From an uncultured Collinsella sp. (GTDB taxonomy: Bacteria; Actinomycetota; Coriobacteriia; Coriobacteriales; Coriobacteriaceae), in the NCBI GenBank assembly GCA_902494035.1, contig CABURV010000011.1, positions 1-40,787 of the forward strand: DNA of 40,787 nt, written 5' to 3'. A program made the position numbers and the translations under genes. The notes below the pieces were generated by a model. The model saw only the letters and a list, made by a program, of their open reading frames with translations. It searched no databases and was not told the DNA's origin. Shown piece after piece: positions 23,861-30,165 of the stretch (the stretch's first letter is position 1; each line of letters starts with the position of its first letter).

Positions 23861-23904
23861 AACGAATAGTTTTTGGTTCTGGCGAGCAGATAAAACTATT
23901 CGTT
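23861..23904. repeat. 13-base perfect inverted repeat between tRNA-Thr fragment and gene
   Basis: AACGAATAGTTTT (23861-23873) and AAAACTATTCGTT (23892-23904) pair perfectly. CTCGCCA (23854-23860) can instead pair with TGGCGAG (23879-23885), giving two mutually exclusive folds. Confidence 0.6.
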
Positions 23905-24003
23905 CTGACGAAGGGTTTTGAGATGTGGTCGGTCAAAGGGCCTGTTGCGCCTCGTCCGCAATTCCTTTATTCTTAACTGGCTTCGCGTGAAAGCGCCAAG
24001 TGT

Positions 24004-24078
24004 GCCAGTGTGGCGCAACGGTAGCGCAACTGATTTGTAATCAGTGGGTTGCAGGTTCGATTCCTGTCACTGGCTCCA
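24004..24078 (+). tRNA. tRNA-Thr (anticodon TGT)
   Basis: Acceptor GCCAGTG pairs with CACTGGC (24068-24074); the anticodon loop TTTGTAA is closed by CTGA/TCAG; the T arm contains GGTTCGATTCC; CCA is encoded. Confidence 0.95.
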
Positions 24079-24087
24079 TGAGAGTTT

Positions 24088-24126
24088 CGGGCTCTGTTCC
24101 TTATGGGACAGGGCCCGTTTCTTTTT
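24088..24126 (+). terminator. Terminator after tRNA-Thr
   Basis: CGGGCTCTGTTCC (24088-24100) pairs with GGGACAGGGCCCG (24105-24117), followed by TTTCTTTTT. Confidence 0.8.
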
Positions 24127-24169
24127 AGGTGGTGTGCCATTGGGTCAGCGCCCATTCCGTTTTCGGTTT

Positions 24170-24306
24170 GTCTCAATCTGTAACACGAAGAGGCTGAAAA
24201 CCGTTCTAGCTGTTACAGAATGAGACGTAAGCTGGGGTCTCTGCGTAATATCTCGATTAGTAACAGATAGGGGAGAAAAAATTCTCTAGATGTTACAGAT
24301 CGAGAT
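24170..24306. repeat. Two tandem 57-base palindromic units
   Basis: Unit 1 (24170-24226) has arms GTCTCAATCTGTAACA and TGTTACAGAATGAGAC. Unit 2 (24250-24306) has arms ATCTCGATTAGTAACA and TGTTACAGATCGAGAT. Both are 57 bases long and 23 bases apart, with the shared central part TCTAG before the right arm. Changes between the units tend to keep the arms paired. Confidence 0.75.
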
Positions 24307-24358
24307 AAAGGCCGGACTGGTCCCAGTCATCCTGGTCGAGCGTGGCTTATCGGACATA

Positions 24359-24480
24359 CGAGCGTGGATAATCTCCCGCTTAGTGAATGAGCGTGGATAA
24401 TCTCCCACTTTGGGCCCAGTGGCACGCCAAAAGTGGGAGATTATCCACGCTCGATTTCAAACGGGAGATAATCCACGCTC
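24359..24480. repeat. Four copies of GAGCGTGGATAATCTCCC, two direct and two inverted
   Basis: Copies: 24360-24377 and 24389-24406 on the plus strand, 24435-24452 and 24463-24480 on the minus strand (the last has one central base change). A degenerate partial copy is near 24337. The block can fold as a nested palindrome. An unrelated 14-base palindrome ACCTATATATAGGT follows at 24507-24520. I see no gene in 24127-24787. Confidence 0.8.
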
Positions 24481-24682
24481 GAATCTGTCTGGGAAGCCCG
24501 ATCTCGACCTATATATAGGTGCAAATGAGTCGTTATCGAAGTAATATTCTGCAGGCTCACTCCACTACGCCAAAGTGTTCCCTCGGGAAATGTCACCGCT
24601 ATATGCAAATTCACCGTCCTTCATATCCAAACTCAGCAAAACCGCAGGTCAAAAGCATATAGATACGCCCGGCACCGTGTAT

Positions 24683-24725
24683 CTAGAGGTTTTCGTTGAC
24701 AGCTCCCAAGGTGGCATCGTATTAT
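24683..24725 (+). promoter_or_regulatory. Promoter of the tRNA-Tyr/Thr/Met-tuf run
   Basis: TTGACA (24696-24701), 18-base spacer, TATTAT (24720-24725). The bases upstream of the -35 box (GAGGTTTTC) are shared with the rpmG promoter. Confidence 0.75.
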
Positions 24726-24787
24726 CTTCTTCGTTCGCGGGGGCGGCGGTCCAAAAGACCAAAGGACCTGCGGATACTTGAACGATT

Positions 24788-24869
24788 GGGAGTTTGCCCG
24801 AGTGGTTAATGGGGACGGGCTGTAAACCCGTTGGCTCTGCCTACATAGGTTCGAATCCTATAGCTCCCA
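24788..24869 (+). tRNA. tRNA-Tyr (anticodon GTA)
   Basis: Acceptor GGGAGTT pairs with AGCTCCC; the anticodon loop is CTGTAAA closed by CGGG/CCCG; there is a long class II variable arm and the T arm contains GGTTCGAATCC. CCA is not encoded: the discriminator A is followed by CCC. Confidence 0.93.
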
Positions 24870-24879
24870 CCCGTCAAGT

Positions 24880-24955
24880 GCCTGTATAGCTCAGTCGGTA
24901 GAGCACTTCGTTGGTAACGAAGAGGTCACCAGTTCAAGTCTGGTTGCAGGCTCCA
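24880..24955 (+). tRNA. tRNA-Thr (anticodon GGT)
   Basis: Acceptor GCCTGTA pairs with TGCAGGC; the anticodon loop TTGGTAA is closed by CTTCG/CGAAG; CCA is encoded. Confidence 0.95.
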
Positions 24956-24958
24956 TCC

Positions 24959-25035
24959 GGCGGTGTAGCTCAGTTGGTTAGAGCACACGGTTCATACCCG
25001 TGGCGTCACTGGTTCGAATCCAGTCACCGCTACCA
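24959..25035 (+). tRNA. tRNA-Met (anticodon CAT, elongator type)
   Basis: Acceptor GGCGGTG pairs with CACCGCT (first pair G-U); the anticodon loop TTCATAC is closed by CACGG/CCGTG; CCA is encoded. The first pair is not the mismatch of an initiator and the anticodon stem lacks three G-C pairs, so an elongator is likely. A lysidine-modified Ile tRNA is less likely but not excluded. Confidence 0.85.
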
Positions 25036-25046
25036 TAGGTAACACG

Positions 25047-25077
25047 GTGGCTTCTCAATAGTATGTTGAGAGGCCAC
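25047..25077 (+). other. Hairpin between tRNA-Met and tuf
   Basis: GTGGCTTCTCAA (25047-25058) pairs with TTGAGAGGCCAC (25066-25077) over 12 pairs. There is no T-run, so it may be a processing or stabilising structure in a tRNA-tuf transcript. Confidence 0.5.
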
Positions 25078-25131
25078 TATGGTATAAAGGCAAAGTCCCG
25101 TCCGGGGACGACCTGTTAAGAGGAGGGCTTT

Positions 25132-26322
25132 ATGGCCAAAGAGAAGTTTGAGCGCACTAAGCCGCATGTTAACATCGGCACCATTGGTCACGTCGACCAC
25201 GGCAAGACCACGCTGACCGCTGCCATCACCAAGGTTCTCTCCGAGACCGAGGGCTGCAAGGCTGACTTCACTGCGTTCGAGAACATCGACAAGGCTCCCG
25301 AGGAGCGCGAGCGCGGCATCACGATCTCCGTCTCCCACGTTGAGTACGAGACCGCTGCCCGTCACTACGCTCACGTTGACTGCCCGGGCCACGCTGACTA
25401 CGTCAAGAACATGATCTCCGGTGCTGCTCAGATGGACGGCGCTATCTTGGTCATCGCCGCTACCGACGGCCCCATGGCTCAGACCCGCGAGCACATCCTG
25501 CTCGCCCGTCAGGTCGGCGTTCCCTACATCGTCGTCTTCCTGAACAAGTGCGACATGGTCGACGATGACGAGCTCATCGACCTCGTCGAGATGGAGACCC
25601 GTGAGCTCCTCTCCGAGTACGATTTCCCCGGCGACGACATCCCCGTCATCCGTGGCTCCGCTCTGGGCGCTCTCGAGGGCGACGCCAAGTGGATGGACGC
25701 CATTCGCGAGCTCATGAAGGCCGTCGACGAGTACATCCCGACGCCTGCTCGTAACAACGACCTCCCGTTCCTGATGGCCGTTGAGGACGTTATGACCATC
25801 TCCGGCCGTGGTACCGTTGCTACTGGCCGTGTCGAGCGCGGTGAGCTCAAGCTCAACGAGCCCGTCGAGATCGTCGGCATCAAGGATACCCAGAACACCG
25901 TCGTTACCGGTATCGAGATGTTCCGTAAGTCCATGGACTTCTGCGAGGCTGGCGACAACGTCGGTCTGCTGCTCCGCGGCATCAAGCGTGAGGACATCGA
26001 GCGCGGCCAGGTTCTCTGCAAGCCCGGTTCGGTTACCCCGCACACCAAGTTCACCGGCGAGATCTACGTTCTGACCAAGGAGGAGGGCGGCCGTCACACC
26101 CCGTTCTTCGATGGTTATCGTCCTCAGTTCTACTTCCGTACCACCGACGTTACCGGTACGGTCAAGCTCCCCGAGGGCACCGAGATGGCTATGCCTGGTG
26201 ACCACATCACCATCGAGGGCGACCTCATCCACCCGATCGCCATGGAGGAGGGCCTGCGCTTCGCTATCCGCGAGGGTGGCCACACCGTCGGTTCGGGCAT
26301 CGTCTCCACGATCATTGAGTAA
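25132..26322 (+). CDS. tuf: Elongation factor Tu
   Basis: A 396-residue GTPase that brings aminoacyl-tRNA to the ribosome. The G domain has GHVDHGKT (19-26), a switch I with RGITIS, DCPGH (83-87) and NKCD (138-141). Domains II and III follow, with VATGRVERG and the C-terminal GGHTVGSGIVSTII. Codon use is strongly biased toward C-ending codons, as expected for high expression. ATG 25132 has AGAGGAGGG upstream. It is preceded by three tRNA genes, a tRNA-tuf order known in many bacteria. Confidence 0.98.
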   Translation: MAKEKFERTKPHVNIGTIGHVDHGKTTLTAAITKVLSETEGCKADFTAFENIDKAPEERERGITISVSHVEYETAARHYAHVDCPGHADYVKNMISGAAQMDGAILVIAATDGPMAQTREHILLARQVGVPYIVVFLNKCDMVDDDELIDLVEMETRELLSEYDFPGDDIPVIRGSALGALEGDAKWMDAIRELMKAVDEYIPTPARNNDLPFLMAVEDVMTISGRGTVATGRVERGELKLNEPVEIVGIKDTQNTVVTGIEMFRKSMDFCEAGDNVGLLLRGIKREDIERGQVLCKPGSVTPHTKFTGEIYVLTKEEGGRHTPFFDGYRPQFYFRTTDVTGTVKLPEGTEMAMPGDHITIEGDLIHPIAMEEGLRFAIREGGHTVGSGIVSTIIE

Positions 26323-26349
26323 ATTAGCTCTTTGATATAGCTGACTTAG

Positions 26350-26385
26350 AGAACCCGGCACTTATATGGGTGCCGGGTTCTTTTC
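26350..26385 (+). terminator. Terminator of tuf
   Basis: AGAACCCGGCAC (26350-26361) pairs perfectly with GTGCCGGGTTCT (26370-26381), followed by TTTCT. Confidence 0.85.
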
Positions 26386-26513
26386 TGCAATGGATATTGA
26401 GCCGTTGCTGGTGTCGAGAGGATCGATAATGGTCCTGGATGCACCGTCGATTAGCTCTCGATGGCTTCATTGATGTGTTCCAAATATGAATGGATCCACC
26501 GAGAACCAATTGA

Positions 26514-26556
26514 CTCGAGGTTTTCATTGACAGCACTTACGTGGAGCTGATAAAGT
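26514..26556 (+). promoter_or_regulatory. Promoter of the rpmG-tRNA-Trp-secE-nusG run
   Basis: TTGACA (26527-26532), 18-base spacer, TAAAGT (26551-26556). Bases 26514-26534 match 24683-24703 at 19 of 21 positions. Confidence 0.7.
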
Positions 26557-26601
26557 AACAACTCGTGCCCGTACGGGGCGGAAATGAAAGGTTCAGGATA
26601 C

Positions 26602-26751
26602 ATGCGTACTCTAGTTACTCTTGCGTGCACTGAGTGCAAGCGCCGCAACTATACGACCACCAAGAACAAGTCGACCATGCCTGATCGTATGGAGATCAAG
26701 AAGTATTGCCCCTGGTGCCGTCACCACACGCTGCACAAAGAGACTCGCTAG
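26602..26751 (+). CDS. rpmG: 50S ribosomal protein L33
   Basis: A 49-residue protein beginning MRTLVTLACTECKRRNY and ending HTLHKETR. Four cysteines in two CxxC pairs (TECKRR preceded by AC; CPWC) form a zinc ribbon, the zinc-binding form of L33. GAAAGG and CAGGA are upstream of ATG 26602. The order rpmG, tRNA-Trp, secE, nusG, rplK, rplA is the conserved bacterial order. Confidence 0.95.
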   Translation: MRTLVTLACTECKRRNYTTTKNKSTMPDRMEIKKYCPWCRHHTLHKETR

Positions 26752-26764
26752 TCTCTAGTCACAT

Positions 26765-26840
26765 ACGCCAGTAGTTCAATTGGTAGAGCATCGGTCTCCA
26801 AAACCGAGTGTTGAGGGTTCGAGTCCTTCCTGGCGTGCCA
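26765..26840 (+). tRNA. tRNA-Trp (anticodon CCA)
   Basis: Acceptor ACGCCAG pairs with CTGGCGT; the anticodon loop CTCCAAA is closed by TCGGT/ACCGA; the T arm contains GGTTCGAGTCC; CCA is encoded. Confidence 0.95.
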
Positions 26841-26849
26841 GTCATTATT

Positions 26850-26881
26850 CCGTAAGCTCCCACTTGGGGGCTTACGGTTTA
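26850..26881 (+). terminator. Weak terminator-like hairpin between tRNA-Trp and secE
   Basis: CCGTAAGCTCCC (26850-26861) pairs with GGGGGCTTACGG (26866-26877) and only TTTACT follows, so partial termination is likely. Confidence 0.5.
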
Positions 26882-26916
26882 CTCATGTATAAGCGCATTG
26901 CGCGGAGGTAACCCAA

Positions 26917-27255
26917 ATGGCCAACAAGAAGAACAAGAAGAAGGCTCAGCAGCCGGCACCTGCCAACAAAGCTGCCGCCAACTCCAAGGTTGAGGCCAAG
27001 AAGGCCGTTGCCAAGAAGAACGAGAAGGCTGCGAAGTCCAAGAAGAACGAGAAGCCTGGTTTCTTCGCCCGCACCAAGAAGTATTTCGCCTCGGTCAAGT
27101 CCGAGATGAAGCGTGTCACGTGGCCCGATAAGAAGGAGCTCGTGAACTACTCGGTCGTCGTTTGCGCTTCTCTGATCGTCGTCGGCGTCGTCATCGCTCT
27201 GCTCGATGCTGGCTTTGGCGAGGCTCTTGCTCTGTTCTCTGGATTGAGGGGCTAA
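26917..27255 (+). CDS. secE: Preprotein translocase subunit SecE
   Basis: A 112-residue protein with one transmembrane helix (about 83-103), the essential clamp of the SecY channel. The cytoplasmic amphipathic part has the family motif SVKSEMKRVTWPDKKEL. The first 50 residues are a Lys/Ala-rich low-complexity tail, longer than in E. coli in relative terms and common in actinobacterial SecE. GGAGGT precedes ATG 26917. nusG begins three bases after the stop. Confidence 0.95.
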   Translation: MANKKNKKKAQQPAPANKAAANSKVEAKKAVAKKNEKAAKSKKNEKPGFFARTKKYFASVKSEMKRVTWPDKKELVNYSVVVCASLIVVGVVIALLDAGFGEALALFSGLRG

Positions 27256-27258
27256 ACC

Positions 27259-27795
27259 ATGTCTAAGCGTTGGTACGTCGTTCACACTTACTCTGGATAC
27301 GAGAACCGCGTTAAGTCCGATCTCGAGCATCGCATCGAGACCATGGGCATGCAGGACCGTATCTTTGATATCGAGATTCCTATGGAGCGCGTCACCGAGA
27401 TTAAAGAGGGTGGCAAGCGCGAGACCAAGGATTCCAAGATCTTCCCGGGTTATGTCCTGGTCCGCATGGAGATGGATGACGATGCTTGGACGTGCGTTCG
27501 TAACACGCCTGGCGTCACCGGTTTCCTGGGCGGCAACGGCAAGCCCGCTCCGCTTTCCCGCGACGAGTACAACAAGATGACTCGTCGTCCCGGTAAGGGC
27601 GATTCGCCCAAGCGCACCTCGGTTGATATTCAGGTCGGCACGTCCGTCCGCGTCACCGATGGCCCGCTTACCGACTTTGATGGCAAGGTCTCCGAGGTTA
27701 ACACCGAGGCTGGCAAGCTCAAGGTCACGCTAATGATCTTTGGCCGCGAGACGCCGGTCGAGCTTGACTTTAACCAGGTCGCTGTCATCGCTTAA
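27259..27795 (+). CDS. nusG: Transcription termination/antitermination protein NusG
   Basis: A 178-residue protein. The NGN domain (1-110) opens with RWYVVHTYSGYENRV and contains FPGYVLVRMEMDDDAWTCVRN, which contacts RNA polymerase. The KOW domain (about 125-165) with VRVTDGPLTDFDGKVSEVN contacts Rho or ribosomal protein S10. It couples transcription with translation and affects pausing and termination. Confidence 0.96.
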   Translation: MSKRWYVVHTYSGYENRVKSDLEHRIETMGMQDRIFDIEIPMERVTEIKEGGKRETKDSKIFPGYVLVRMEMDDDAWTCVRNTPGVTGFLGGNGKPAPLSRDEYNKMTRRPGKGDSPKRTSVDIQVGTSVRVTDGPLTDFDGKVSEVNTEAGKLKVTLMIFGRETPVELDFNQVAVIA

Positions 27796-27915
27796 GTTTT
27801 TGTCCGTTCGCGCGAGCGTGCTTCTTCTGTGACTGCTCATCTCAGGAGTGCTTCTAACACGTGCGTGCTTACGATATAGCAAGTACTTCACACTCGTGAT
27901 TCGAAAGGAATGACC

Positions 27916-28344
27916 ATGGCTGATAAGAAGGTTGCCAACGTCATTAAGCTCCAGATTCCTGCTGGTGCCGCTAACCCCGCTCCTCCCGTCGGCCCCGCCC
28001 TGGGCGCTGCTGGCGTGAACATCATGCAGTTCTGCCAGGCTTTTAATGCCGAGACGCAGGACAAGAAGGGTGACATCATCCCCGTTGAGATCACTGTCTA
28101 CGAGGATAAGTCCTTCTCCTTCATCACCAAGACCCCGCCGGCGGCTCACCTCATCAAGAAGGAGCTGAACCTCAAGTCTGGTTCCGCTAAGCCCCAGGCC
28201 GACAAGGTTGGTCAGCTCTCCCAGGAGCAGCTCACCAAGATCGCCGAGATCAAGATGCCGGACCTCAATGCCAACGACATTGACGCCGCCAAGAAGATCA
28301 TCGCCGGTACCGCCCGTTCCATGGGCGTCACCATCGCTGAGTAG
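27916..28344 (+). CDS. rplK: 50S ribosomal protein L11
   Basis: A 142-residue protein beginning MADKKVANVIKLQIPAG, with the Pro-rich PAPPVGPALG of the N-terminal domain and a C-terminal RNA-binding domain (about 75-140). It binds 23S rRNA at the GTPase-associated centre. Two ATGs six bases apart are possible; AAAGGA at 27903-27908 is spaced for 27916, not 27910. A spacer of about 120 bases separates it from nusG. Confidence 0.95.
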   Translation: MADKKVANVIKLQIPAGAANPAPPVGPALGAAGVNIMQFCQAFNAETQDKKGDIIPVEITVYEDKSFSFITKTPPAAHLIKKELNLKSGSAKPQADKVGQLSQEQLTKIAEIKMPDLNANDIDAAKKIIAGTARSMGVTIAE

Positions 28345-28362
28345 CGATTTCTTATGGTAACG

Positions 28363-28388
28363 ACGGGTGCTCCGACCGGGGCGCCCGT
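28363..28388 (+). other. Hairpin between rplK and rplA
   Basis: ACGGGTGCTCC (28363-28373) pairs with GGGGCGCCCGT (28378-28388) over a GACC loop; a smaller GTGTGC/GCACAC hairpin follows. No T-run. It could be a regulatory site, for instance for L1 autocontrol, but its sequence does not prove that. Confidence 0.4.
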
Positions 28389-28461
28389 TAAATGTGTGCA
28401 ATAGGGCACACGATACGATGTGGGAGGGCTCACGCCCGTTTAACCACAGGAGGTAATACAC

Positions 28462-29169
28462 ATGGCTAAGCATGGTAAGAGCTATAACGCTGCTGCCGAG
28501 AAGATCGACCGCGCCACGCTCTACACCCCCCTTCAGGCTGCCAAGCTCCTCAAGGAGCTCGACACAGCCAAGTTCGACGAGACCGTCGAGGCCCACTTCC
28601 GTTTGGGCATCGATACTCGTAAGGCTGACCAGAACATCCGTGGCTCCATCTCCCTGCCCCACGGCACCGGCAAGACCGTTCGTGTTGCCGTCTTCGCCGA
28701 GGGCGAGAAGGCCCGCGAGGCCGAGGCTGCCGGCGCCGACATCATCGGTTCCGACGAGCTCGTCGCCCAGATCCAGAAGGGCGAGATCAACTTCGATGCC
28801 GCTATCGCTACGCCGAACATGATGGCCAAGGTTGGCCGCATCGGTAAGATCCTTGGTCCCCGTGGCCTCATGCCGAACCCCAAGCTCGGCACCGTGACCA
28901 TGGACGTCGCCAAGATGGTCTCCGAGCTCAAGGCCGGCCGCGTTGAGTATCGCGCCGACCGTTATGGCATCTGCCACGTGCCCTTGGGCAAGAAGTCCTT
29001 CTCTGAGCAGCAGCTCGTCGAGAACTACGCTGCCCTGTACACCGAGATCCTGCGCGTCAAGCCCTCTTCTGCTAAGGGCAAGTACGTCAAGTCCATCTCC
29101 GTGTCTTCCACCATGGGCCCTGGCGTCAAGGTCGATTCCGCTATCCAGCGCGACTTCCTGGCTGAGTAA
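28462..29169 (+). CDS. rplA: 50S ribosomal protein L1
   Basis: A 235-residue protein of normal length, opening MAKHGKSYNAAAEKIDRATLY and containing the FDETVEAHFRLGIDTRK motif and the GPRGLMPNPKLGTVT loop conserved in L1. It forms the ribosomal L1 stalk at the exit site and in many bacteria represses its own L11-L1 mRNA. CACAGGAGGT precedes ATG 28462. rplJ and rplL do not follow in this window; a strong terminator and repeats do. Confidence 0.97.
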   Translation: MAKHGKSYNAAAEKIDRATLYTPLQAAKLLKELDTAKFDETVEAHFRLGIDTRKADQNIRGSISLPHGTGKTVRVAVFAEGEKAREAEAAGADIIGSDELVAQIQKGEINFDAAIATPNMMAKVGRIGKILGPRGLMPNPKLGTVTMDVAKMVSELKAGRVEYRADRYGICHVPLGKKSFSEQQLVENYAALYTEILRVKPSSAKGKYVKSISVSSTMGPGVKVDSAIQRDFLAE

Positions 29170-29207
29170 CTAACAGTTACTGCCTGAGCAAAGCAAGCAT
29201 TGCTAAT

Positions 29208-29246
29208 GAAACCCGGTTCTGCCCTGTGCAGGACCGGGTTTCTTGC
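29208..29246 (+). terminator. Terminator of rplA
   Basis: GAAACCCGGTTCTGC (29208-29222) pairs with GCAGGACCGGGTTTC (29228-29242), the stem ending in TTTCTTG. Confidence 0.85.
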
Positions 29247-29256
29247 TACTGCGCCC

Positions 29257-29295
29257 AAACCACCACAAAGGGGACAGGCACCTTTGTGGTGGTTT
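29257..29295. repeat. Palindrome with GGGACAGG core, copy A
   Basis: AAACCACCACAAAGG (29257-29271) and CCTTTGTGGTGGTTT (29281-29295) are perfect inverted arms around GGACAGGCA. The 39 bases occur exactly inverted at 32135-32173. Confidence 0.85.
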
Positions 29296-29332
29296 TGGCA
29301 CTTTGGCGTCAATGTTATGGCATCGCAGCGAG

Positions 29333-29430
29333 CCGGTTCCAAGTGCCCCAGGTCGCCCTGAAAGAGGAGCGACGCGTACTTTGGTACGCGAGCGACGGTT
29401 TGAGGGGCGAGATGGGGTGCTTGGGGCCGG
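29333..29430. repeat. Long palindromic element with GACGCGTAC core, copy 2
   Basis: Outer arms 29333-29350 (CCGGTTCCAAGTGCCCCA) and 29413-29430 (TGGGGTGCTTGGGGCCGG); centre CGCGTAC-TTTG-GTACGCG (29373-29390). The core 29360-29403 is the reverse complement of 22027-22070 apart from two or three loop bases. With copy A and the rplA terminator it fills the gap 29170-29454. Confidence 0.75.
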
Positions 29431-29454
29431 CGCAGCGTCAAGCCTTAAAGGTGG

Positions 29455-30165
29455 TTACCAGGGGGTTCTGGCGGTTGAGGACTCGATGGCCTCGTGGCGC
29501 TTGAGCTCGCGGCGCATGGTTTGCGAGTTGAGCCAGGCTGCCTGCCAGCCACGGATGGGGTAGCGCGCTTCGTCGAGCTCAAACTGCGTATAGCCGCAGG
29601 CGTTGATAATCGTCGTCCCGCACGCGTGTTGCCGCTCGCGCTGAAAATCGGGACCGTAGCTCTGATGCACATGGCCATGCACCATGTAGTCGGCTCCCCA
29701 GGACTCGAGCGCCGTGTTGAAGCATTCGAATCCTCGATGTGGCAGATCATCCAGATCGCCCATGCCGGCGGCGGGCGCATGGGTGAGCAAGATGTCGCAG
29801 CCGCCGACCATCCTCACTTTGCGTGACAGCTTGCGCACGCGCTTGGCCATCTCGCGCTCGGTGTACATGTTGGCGCCGTCGCGATAACGCATGGACCCGC
29901 CAAGGCCCGCAATGCGAATCCCTCGGTACGTGTACACGCTGTCTTCCACGCAGATACATCCGCCCGGTGCATGACGTGCGTAGCGGTCATCGTGATTGCC
30001 GCGCACGTAGATGAGCGGTTTGTTGATGACCGTAACCAAAAACTCAAGATAGTCCGGGTCCAGATCGCCGGCGGACAAAATCAGGTCGACACCCTCAAAG
30101 CGTTCTTTGCGAAAGCACTCCCAAAGGCATCGTTCTTCGGTATCGGCTATGGCAAGGATTTTCAT
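29455..30165 (-). CDS. Calcineurin-like metallophosphoesterase
   Basis: A 236-residue protein with the metallophosphoesterase blocks: D8 in the first strand, SAGDLDPDYL (GDxxD-like), VRGNHDD, LLTHAP and MVHGHVH. The usual D-x-H of block I is D8-T-E10 here, a departure that may alter metal binding. Members hydrolyse phosphomonoesters or cyclic nucleotides with two metal ions; the substrate is unknown. The ATG overlaps the stop of the upstream BMP-fusion gene (ATGA), so the two are translated together. Confidence 0.8.
   Translation of the reverse strand: MKILAIADTEERCLWECFRKERFEGVDLILSAGDLDPDYLEFLVTVINKPLIYVRGNHDDRYARHAPGGCICVEDSVYTYRGIRIAGLGGSMRYRDGANMYTEREMAKRVRKLSRKVRMVGGCDILLTHAPAAGMGDLDDLPHRGFECFNTALESWGADYMVHGHVHQSYGPDFQRERQHACGTTIINACGYTQFELDEARYPIRGWQAAWLNSQTMRRELKRHEAIESSTARTPW

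Noticed and set aside
24105..24117. Further member of the GGGACAGG palindrome family in the tRNA-Thr terminator
   Set aside because: The word lies in the stem rather than the loop, so it is probably coincidence.
24004..24176. Minus-strand frame across tRNA-Thr giving a CNPLITNQL peptide
   Set aside because: This is the antisense reading of a tRNA gene, a common false gene call.
24359..24480. CRISPR array
   Set aside because: Only four repeats, half of them inverted, with irregular spacing of 11 to 28 bases and no cas genes.
24575..24781. 68-codon frame before tRNA-Tyr
   Set aside because: It contains the TTGACA/TATTAT promoter, has no ribosome binding site and no family resemblance.
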